Below, one piece after another: positions 56,307 through 61,711 of a stretch of DNA of 61,711 bases. Made by a program: the position numbers and the translations under genes. The DNA is from a virus. The DNA lies in the IMG/VR virus record IMGVR_UViG_3300048836_000712, positions 1-61,711 of that record. One strand, given 5' to 3'. Positions within the stretch are counted from its first letter, which is position 1; each line of letters opens with the position of its first letter. The notes under the pieces are model-generated. The model was not told the DNA's origin. It ran no database searches and saw only the letters and a program-made list of their open reading frames with translations.

Positions 56307-56857
56307 GGGGCACCTCCCATAGCTCGACGGGCATCTGCGTCATCAGCTATGTCGAGCCTTACGAGGAGCATGCCTTTCCAAATTCTGTCCCTTCGGTGCG
56401 AAAACAACCCGCACCAGTAACGCGTCTGATCCACCACTCGGTCAGGTCTAGAACCGAGCGGAAGGTAGAAATGGTCGATCGAGTATTTTGCCTTTATGTC
56501 AGATCTCTTAAACAGTTCAGGGGTAGGCGCTAAAACACTGCTAAGTGCAATTGGGTCCGCGGGATTGGTTACAAACGAGACCACATCTACATCCTTCGGC
56601 TCCCGCCGCTCTTGGGCCTCGATATCCTCAACAAAGCTTCCGCTAAGCCATTGAAAGCCCTCGACGCCGAGACTGAGGATTCTTTCGCGAAAGTCCAGTA
56701 AGCCTGTCAGAATCTCCTTGCGCCGTAGTGAGGTTGGAAACCGCGTGCAAACCTCAACCATTGAACATGGATATGGAGAAAGGTCATTGGGATTCCTCGG
56801 ATCACCGATGTGTGGTGGTAAAACGTTCAAGATTGAGTCGAAGGGTGGAATCGGCAT
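56303..56857 (-). CDS. Nucleotidyltransferase-like protein (DUF6932 type)
   Basis: 184 residues from ATG 56857. MPIPPFDSILNVLPPHIGDP, then LTGLLDFRERILSLGVEGFQ, WLSGSFVEDIEAQ and PKDVDVVSFV: the GS-F...D-V-D pattern of minimal nucleotidyltransferases, with an N-terminal proline-rich leader typical of the DUF6932 group. Such NTases often form toxin-antitoxin pairs with a neighbour, here the 55323 gene (four-base overlap). The family assignment is by motif. Confidence 0.65.
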   Translation of the reverse strand: MPIPPFDSILNVLPPHIGDPRNPNDLSPYPCSMVEVCTRFPTSLRRKEILTGLLDFRERILSLGVEGFQWLSGSFVEDIEAQERREPKDVDVVSFVTNPADPIALSSVLAPTPELFKRSDIKAKYSIDHFYLPLGSRPDRVVDQTRYWCGLFSHRRDRIWKGMLLVRLDIADDADARRAMGGAP

Positions 56858-56912
56858 GAACTCAATCTCGGCAGGCCACTTTCGGCTAAAGGACAAAGCG
56901 CGCACACAACTT

Positions 56913-57161
56913 CTATTTTAAACGATTCGGGGGGGCTGGAACAGGCATTTTGCAGTCGGCTTGGATGTCCTCAAAACGAGCGCCGCACGGCGCAAGGATC
57001 GCAATGCGGGCCTTTCTGCCTTTCCGTCCAACGAATCGCACCACTATTTTCACGCCTTGAGCAGACACGGTCCTCGCTTCTCCCTCTGCGAACCAGTCAA
57101 TCGAGGTCGAGATCGAGTCACTCCGTTCGACATGAACTCTGCTATCTGTCGGGTGGGCCAT
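56913..57161 (-). CDS. Small CsrA-like regulatory protein
   Basis: 82 residues from ATG 57161. Core strands QGVKIVVRFVGRKGRKARIA then ILAPCGARF resemble the GI.I.V....G.K.R.GI.AP pattern of CsrA-type RNA-binding proteins, but the classic N-terminal MLVLSRK is replaced by STSIDWFAEGEARTV. It would bind mRNA leaders if a true CsrA. The Pro-rich tail is extra. It lies 55 bases beyond the NTase-like gene start. Plausible but weak. Confidence 0.45.
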   Translation of the reverse strand: MAHPTDSRVHVERSDSISTSIDWFAEGEARTVSAQGVKIVVRFVGRKGRKARIAILAPCGARFEDIQADCKMPVPAPPNRLK

Positions 57162-57578
57162 TGAACTACCTTGATGGTTCGGACATCGAAAACAAACTGT
57201 GTCTAGGATGGTGGCTGTTCCCGCGTGCCTCACCTGAGGATTCCCGCCGGGAAGGAACCATTGGCCGGCTGGCAGGTGGTCTTTCGGCGTGCCACTTTGG
57301 CAGACGCGACGTGTGGCCCACGGGCGGGACCGGCGGCGGGTTGGGGCGTTGATCGCCAATGGCCCGATGGACGCAACAGACGCGAACGTGGGCGACGTGT
57401 TGGCAACCGTTGGGGACGCTACTGCCGCAGACTGTCGCGACAGTTCCTATTGCGCCCGAGGTTTCTCCCGCGTGCGCGCCCGTACATCCGCGCTTGGCAA
57501 TGGTTACTGTCGCGACAGTGCGCGACAGTAGACCCGTCGAACGGGTTTCCCTGCTTGCCATGCTTCGCTGCTTTGTCA
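57162..57578. promoter_or_regulatory. Intergenic region with repeated operator-like palindromes
   Basis: A 417-base gap upstream of the CsrA-like gene and downstream of the PrimPol-helicase. It holds the 14-base palindrome ACTGTCGCGACAGT twice (57431-57444 and 57506-57519) and a half-copy GCGCGACAGTAG (57520-57531). Symmetric, repeated and spaced by 75 bases, these look like repressor-binding operators. No protein-like frame was seen here. Confidence 0.5.
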
Positions 57579-59909
57579 TCACCAGCCCCCTTTCAGCGCG
57601 ATGCCTTCGTAGAACGGTTGCTGTGCTGTTCCACGACGGCGCGTGATGCCGGCGATGGCGGCGGCGAGATCGCGGCCGAAGGTTTGCTTGGTCGTAACCG
57701 CTTGCCTGCCTTCGTCTTCGCACCAACGCTTCCAGGCGTCGTACAGCGAATCGACGCTCACGCGGTGCCCAGCGCCGACGATACAGGCGTCGCGCACGAA
57801 TGCGGAAACGGGGGAAGAGAGATCTTCAATCTCCTGCACCACGTCGCGGACGCTGGTCGGCATCACGAAGTGACTTCGCTCCCGCAGGCGTCGCCAACCT
57901 TCAATCGCCCAATTCAGGATGCCGGGGAGCTCGTTGAGCAGCCGTTCGGTTAGCCCGATGTCCTCCTTGCCGTAGAAGCTCTCGGTGAGGCGCAGGATCA
58001 CGAACCGCCCGGCCAATGCCCCGCTGGCGTCGTGGAGCCGCGGAAACTCGTTCGTAAGAAACATGAAGCGGGTGGGAAGCTTCATGGTCACGCTGGTCGT
58101 GTGCTTCCGGTCAACCGTGAGCGTGTCTTCGCCGCTGATGCAGAGTAGGCGTTCGACGACCGTGGCAATGTTCTCACCGTGAAAGCGGGCGTCGCTGACG
58201 ATGGCCAGCGTCTTGCCGATCAGCGGCTGAAGGCCGAATGGACCGGCCAGGCTCGATGTCGTCGGCCCGCTCACGTTGCCGTTGCCGATGAGGCGGGTCA
58301 GCACGCGAGCAATGGTGCCCTTGCCGCTGCGTTTGGGCCCGACCATCAGCATCATCTTCTGTTGCGACGTATCGCCGGTCAGGCAGTAGCCGAACCACTC
58401 TTGAAGTAGATCGAGCGACTCCGTATCGCCGTCGAAGAGCTGGTGAAGAAACTGGTGCCACGACGTTGGAGGCGGCGCTGCCGGATCGGGATCAAATTCG
58501 AGAGCGTTCACCGTGAAGAACTGCGGCGTCGCCGGGAAGTGCTTCATCGTGGGCAAGTGCAAGAGCGTCGAACGGCACGGCAAGATGTCGTTTGGCAACA
58601 GCGCGTGCGGCGCGTTACCCAGCCAGGATGGTGAACTCACCGTGGCAGGCAGATGCGTATATGCCCGGATCGATTCGAGCGCCGAATTGATCGTGCCGGC
58701 GTTCGACTCGTAATCGACGAGCTCAAGCTCCTCGGTGCGGCGGTTGAAGATGTAGCGGAGCGATTCGTGCAACCAGACCTGCAAACGCTTCTTAACCGCG
58801 TTGTCCTCGACCTCGCTGTAGCGGTTGTCGCGCCATTCCATGAGCAGACCGGCATAGCACTGAATCGCTCGCCCTTGGGGATGCAGGTGAAAGTCGCGGA
58901 CATACGCATCCGCCGTCGGCAGCGTCTTCTTGGGCGAGATCACGAGGCGTCCGGTGACCGGATCGCGTCCACCGAGAGCAATACAGCCTTCGGCGTCTAC
59001 CTCCAGCGCTTGCCCGCGCCGGCACTGGCCTTCGGCATCGCGAACGCGACGAATGATCTCGTCGTCGCCCCACGCTTTCGGAAAGGGCTTCTGGCGAGTG
59101 TATTCACAGATCGTCGCCAGAGCCGCAGCGTCGTCCAGGTCGTACTCGACCGCTCGGCAGGCGGCAACGAACAGACGATGCGACCCGTCGCGCTGGTCGG
59201 TGATTCGGATGCGGAGCATCGCCGCCAAACATCGAGTGGAACGGTCGGCCGGATCGACGTTGGTCGTAGCGGCCTGCGTTGCCTGCGGCTGGGCCTTGGT
59301 CCGCTTCTTCTTCTCTGGCGCAGGCTGCTTTTCGCCGAGCTCGACCTTCACGGCGTCCGCCAGGCGCTGCACGCATTCCAACAGATGGCCAGGTTCCACC
59401 GTGGCCGGCTGATGATCAGTTTGATCCCAGCAGATCGATTCGCCCGACTCGTGGGTGCTGGGCGGAAAGACGGTTTGCATCCCAGTTGAGCGGAACTCGA
59501 CGAGCATGCCGGCCGACTTGCTGCGGAACTTCTTCGTGGCAGCAGGCGCGGAGACCCGATATATCCAGTGCGAGCGGGGCTTGCCGGGGCGACCGAAGAT
59601 CGCTGGCGTGGCTGGCAAGAACTGCGGAGCCAATTCCACGGCCCGCATGTGATCGAGGTCCACGTCGATCAGCCACCCCGATGGCTCGCCGAGCAGCACG
59701 CCAATGTTCTGCGGATGGCCGTTGAAATGCTGGTCGAGCGCTTCGACCGTCAGCCGCATCTGCTCCCAGCCCTTGAAGCCGGGATTCTTGCTTTGATGCG
59801 GGATCGGGATCACAGACCAACCGTTCCGCGCATAGACCTCCGCTGCCGAACGAGTCGTCGTGCTTCCTGGGTCGATATGCTCCGAATCGGATTGACTCGC
59901 GTCTTCCAT
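57579..59909 (-). CDS. PrimPol primase-SF3 helicase (D5-like)
   Basis: 776 residues from ATG 59909 (the open frame runs further up through a palindrome region, so I exclude it). N-terminal PrimPol: WSVIPIPHQSKNPGFKGWEQ, LIDVDLDHMRAVELAPQFLP (metal DxD), SHWIYRVSAP and FRSTGMQTVFPPSTHESGE. Middle linker; the helicase half has DLLQEWFGYCLTGDTSQQKM, Walker A VGPKRSGKGTIARVLTRL, LAIVSDARFHGENIATVVER, DRKHTTSVTMKLPTRFMFLT and N-E-PRL. A C-terminal winged helix follows. The replication initiator of the prophage, next to the origin-like repeat. Confidence 0.9.
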   Translation of the reverse strand: MEDASQSDSEHIDPGSTTTRSAAEVYARNGWSVIPIPHQSKNPGFKGWEQMRLTVEALDQHFNGHPQNIGVLLGEPSGWLIDVDLDHMRAVELAPQFLPATPAIFGRPGKPRSHWIYRVSAPAATKKFRSKSAGMLVEFRSTGMQTVFPPSTHESGESICWDQTDHQPATVEPGHLLECVQRLADAVKVELGEKQPAPEKKKRTKAQPQATQAATTNVDPADRSTRCLAAMLRIRITDQRDGSHRLFVAACRAVEYDLDDAAALATICEYTRQKPFPKAWGDDEIIRRVRDAEGQCRRGQALEVDAEGCIALGGRDPVTGRLVISPKKTLPTADAYVRDFHLHPQGRAIQCYAGLLMEWRDNRYSEVEDNAVKKRLQVWLHESLRYIFNRRTEELELVDYESNAGTINSALESIRAYTHLPATVSSPSWLGNAPHALLPNDILPCRSTLLHLPTMKHFPATPQFFTVNALEFDPDPAAPPPTSWHQFLHQLFDGDTESLDLLQEWFGYCLTGDTSQQKMMLMVGPKRSGKGTIARVLTRLIGNGNVSGPTTSSLAGPFGLQPLIGKTLAIVSDARFHGENIATVVERLLCISGEDTLTVDRKHTTSVTMKLPTRFMFLTNEFPRLHDASGALAGRFVILRLTESFYGKEDIGLTERLLNELPGILNWAIEGWRRLRERSHFVMPTSVRDVVQEIEDLSSPVSAFVRDACIVGAGHRVSVDSLYDAWKRWCEDEGRQAVTTKQTFGRDLAAAIAGITRRRGTAQQPFYEGIALKGGW

Positions 59910-60035
59910 GCGACACTGCTCCGCATAGCAGCAACCGATGAGGCCGGCGTCGTCGCGGGCCGTAACAACCACCTCGGTCGCGTGTCCTGTCAATCGAATC
60001 CTAGGGAGAAGTTGCAGCGGTGGAACACGGACAAG

Positions 60036-60117
60036 GAAACTCATATGCGCCGCATATGCGCGGGACATGCGCGGGAGATGCGCGAGAGATTAGGGACATG
60101 CGCCGCATATGAGTTTC
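60036..60117. repeat. Origin/operator-like palindrome with internal repeats
   Basis: GAAACTCATATG (60036-60047) and CATATGAGTTTC (60106-60117) are perfect inverted arms. Between them GGGACATGCGC occurs at 60062-60072 and 60093-60103, with variants such as AGATGCGCG. This is the layout of iterons at a replication origin or of a repressor site, in the 323-base gap 59910-60232 between the primase and recombinase operons. Confidence 0.6.
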
Positions 60118-60232
60118 GCCGCGCATGCGTTTGACCGGAGACGATGTCCGTAATCGACGCGGAAAATGCCCACAGGAAAACGCGGTCGGGAACGCCCACA
60201 GTTCCCGGCCCACTGGATGGGAGAAAGTTTCC

Positions 60233-60484
60233 GTGCCGACATCGCGTAACTTGGCTGGATTTCCGGGCACGACTCGGCATCATGGACCCGAGCCCGGCTC
60301 GGTTGCCGCGAGGCCGCTGTCAACGCAGTGGCTCTCGGACGAACGGATCGCCGAGGCCCGCCGCGTCTGGTCCAAGGCTTATGGCCGCGTGATCAGCGAC
60401 GACGAGGCCATCGAGATACTGACGAACGTCCGCAGGCTCGCTGAAATCCTGTTGCGTGCCGAAGAGGAGAAACGAAGAACATGA
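60233..60484 (+). CDS. Small protein coupled to the serine recombinase
   Basis: 83 residues from GTG 60233 (GGGAGA upstream; earlier starts are possible). The last two-thirds are helical: STQWLSDERIAEARRVWSKA, YGRVISDDEAIEILTNVRRL, AEILLRAEEEK. Its TGA overlaps the recombinase ATG (60481-60484), so it is translated with it; a recombination directionality or accessory factor is a reasonable guess, without direct evidence. Confidence 0.6.
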   Translation: MPTSRNLAGFPGTTRHHGPEPGSVAARPLSTQWLSDERIAEARRVWSKAYGRVISDDEAIEILTNVRRLAEILLRAEEEKRRT

Positions 60485-61711
60485 ACGTCGTCGTGTGGGC
60501 GCGGGTATCATCCCGCGAGCAGAAAGAAGGATATTCGTTAGATGCCCAGCTTCGCGTGAACCGCGAACGGGCGCAGGCCAACGGGTGGAACGTCGTCCGC
60601 GAGTTTGTCGTGGCCGAGTCGGCCAAGCGAGGGGCAGAGCGGATCGCGTTCAACCAGATGTTCGCCTGGGTGAAGGCGAATGCGAAGAAGGAAAAGATCA
60701 AGGCGATCCTGAGCCACAAGCTCGACCGCGTCTGCCGCAACATGCGAGACGCCGTCCGCCTTCAGGAACTCGAAGACGGTTGCGGCGTCCAATTGGCGTT
60801 CGTCGATAACCAGTTCGGCCCCGGTGCCGCTGGAGCATTGTCGTTCAACGTGATGGCGGCGGTCGCCCAGTACTACAGCGACAACCTGCGGTCGGAAGTG
60901 CTGAAGGGGATGGACGAGAAGGTGCGGCAGGGATGGCCGACGGGCCTCGCCCCCTACGGCTACATCAACGTCGAAGACAACGAGGAGCCGGTCAAGCCAC
61001 ACCCCGAGAAGTCGCGAACGCTGGTCCGCATTTTCAATCTCTACGCCACGGGCGGATATACCTTCAAGACGCTCGCCGACGTGCTGGAGCGCGAGGGCCA
61101 CGTCTTCCGCAACAGCCAGCACCGGTTCCACCGGACGGCGCTCTCGTACATCCTTGGTAACCGCTTCTATATCGGCGAATTGCATCGGAACGGGCAGGTC
61201 TTCGAGGGTCGCTACCAGCGCCTGATCGATCGGCCCACCTTCGATGCCTGCCAAGACGTTCTGCACGGTCGCAACCGCCGGACGGGAACGCCGGACCATC
61301 CGTTGGCGGGCGGCTTGCTTCGGTGCGCCTACTGCGGTCAGTCGATCACGGGGGAACGCATCCGCCGCAAGCTCAAAGGGGGCGGCGTCCGCGAACACAT
61401 TTATTACCGCTGCGCCAACAACCACCCTGGCCCCGACCACCCGACCGTCCGTTGGAAGTCGGAAGACCTCGAGCAGGCTATCGAGGCCGATTTGGCGAAG
61501 ATGCGGTTCGAACCCGAAGTGGCAGCGTGGTTCCGCAGCCACCTGAGCGACGCCATCACCGACCTAACCTCGCACCGACGGCGACAGGCCACGGCGCTGG
61601 CCAAGCGGAAGAGCGAACTGGCGACCATGCAGGACCGCCTCCTGAACGCCTACCTCGCGGGCACGGTCGAAGAGATCGTCTACAAGGCCAAGTCGAACGA
61701 GCTCAAGTCCG
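60481..61711 (+). CDS. Large serine recombinase of the prophage, 3' end outside window
   Basis: 410 residues seen. Resolvase domain MNVVVWARVSSREQKEGYSL with Ser10 as nucleophile and DKLDRVCRN-like SHKLDRVCRNMRDAVRLQEL; LSFNVMAAVAQYYSDNLRSE; recombinase domain WPTGLAPYGYINVED, NSQHRFHRTALSYILGNRFY; zinc-ribbon LLRCAYCGQSITGERIRRKL then YYRCANNHPG; coiled coil starts at about 370. Likely the integrase of Element 2. Distinct in sequence from the Element 1 and Element 3 integrases, so the three elements have independent integration specificities. Confidence 0.9.
   Translation, partial: MNVVVWARVSSREQKEGYSLDAQLRVNRERAQANGWNVVREFVVAESAKRGAERIAFNQMFAWVKANAKKEKIKAILSHKLDRVCRNMRDAVRLQELEDGCGVQLAFVDNQFGPGAAGALSFNVMAAVAQYYSDNLRSEVLKGMDEKVRQGWPTGLAPYGYINVEDNEEPVKPHPEKSRTLVRIFNLYATGGYTFKTLADVLEREGHVFRNSQHRFHRTALSYILGNRFYIGELHRNGQVFEGRYQRLIDRPTFDACQDVLHGRNRRTGTPDHPLAGGLLRCAYCGQSITGERIRRKLKGGGVREHIYYRCANNHPGPDHPTVRWKSEDLEQAIEADLAKMRFEPEVAAWFRSHLSDAITDLTSHRRRQATALAKRKSELATMQDRLLNAYLAGTVEEIVYKAKSNELKS

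Larger units (their letters stand above)
21660..61711. mobile_element. Element 2: siphovirus-like prophage, right end outside window
   Basis: The minus strand from 51,962 to 21,676 carries terminase (split), W-like protein, portal, protease-capsid, decoration, head-tail, tail tube, tail chaperone, tape-measure and tail genes in standard order, then virion-modifying genes. Replication and recombination genes lie at 53.9-61.7 kb. The serine integrase at 60481 marks the right end region, which lies outside the window. The left end is placed at the change between the RM island and glycosyltransferase genes (about 21.65 kb), without a proven attachment site. Without Element 3 the visible part is about 30 kb. 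Confidence 0.8.

Noticed and set aside
43061-57240. Similar CTGTTCCCGC-GCCTC stretches near 43100 and 57207 as paired attachment sites
   Set aside because: The match is short and broken, the two sites lie after different helicase genes, and Element 3's real borders are defined elsewhere.
57166-57953. Open frames across the intergenic operator region
   Set aside because: Arg/Pro/Ala-rich frames without ribosome sites in a GC-rich gap with palindromes; they run into the 3' end of the PrimPol-helicase.
1-61711. CRISPR array, tRNA or rRNA genes
   Set aside because: No regularly spaced direct repeats of 24-40 bases and no recognisable tRNA or rRNA sequence were found on reading both strands.

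Overview
The window looks like a planctomycete-type chromosome segment. This is inferred from the style of the phage modules (prohead protease fused to capsid, large serine integrases) and GC-rich DNA; no rRNA or other marker gene is present to prove it. Almost everything here is mobile or defence DNA: at least three capsid-encoding elements, one nested inside another, plus a type I restriction-modification (RM) island. No tRNA, rRNA or CRISPR array was seen.

Left edge (1-1.9 kb): the end of an unknown gene, a small membrane/zinc-ribbon protein and a truncated IS21-type istB remnant. Element 1 (about 1.89-9.14 kb) is a compact island with very uniform, distinctive codon use. It has small genes, an HK97-type protease-capsid fusion, a run of hairpins ending in a terminator, a HEPN-like protein and a large serine integrase. 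It has no visible terminase, portal or tail gene.

Defence island (9.25-21.6 kb): a large regulator with two winged-helix regions, an excisionase-like HTH protein, two tandem hsdM genes, hsdS, hsdR, an FRG-domain protein and two unknown genes.

Prophage, Element 2 (about 21.65 kb to beyond the right edge): read on the minus strand it has terminase, a small W-like protein, portal, protease-capsid fusion, decoration protein, head-tail and tail genes, tail chaperones with a probable frameshift, tape measure, a polyserine protein, then four glycosyltransferases and an FkbM methyltransferase that could decorate it. An ImmA/IrrE-PIN pair sits between terminase and portal. The replication end (51.7-61.7 kb) holds a ParB-methyltransferase fusion, a nucleotidyltransferase-like pair, a PrimPol-helicase, an origin-like palindrome and a serine integrase cut by the window edge.

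Element 3 (40,466-50,875) lies inside the prophage terminase gene. A GAC codon bounds it on both sides. The N-terminal 292 codons of terminase are at 50,873-51,748; the C-terminal 464 codons are fused in frame to the 3' end of Element 3's serine integrase. Joining the outer flanks restores a 756-residue terminase reading through the Walker B motif; joining the inner ends restores a 613-residue integrase. Element 3 carries its own protease-capsid fusion, helicase, sigma factor and an Rhs-tip toxin with a putative immunity gene, but no terminase, portal or tail. The simplest reading is a capsid-carrying satellite that sits in, and disables, the packaging gene of its helper phage until it excises. 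All three capsid genes share a Shine-Dalgarno sequence and in-frame ATG at the protease/capsid boundary, so each probably makes free capsid protein as well as the fusion.
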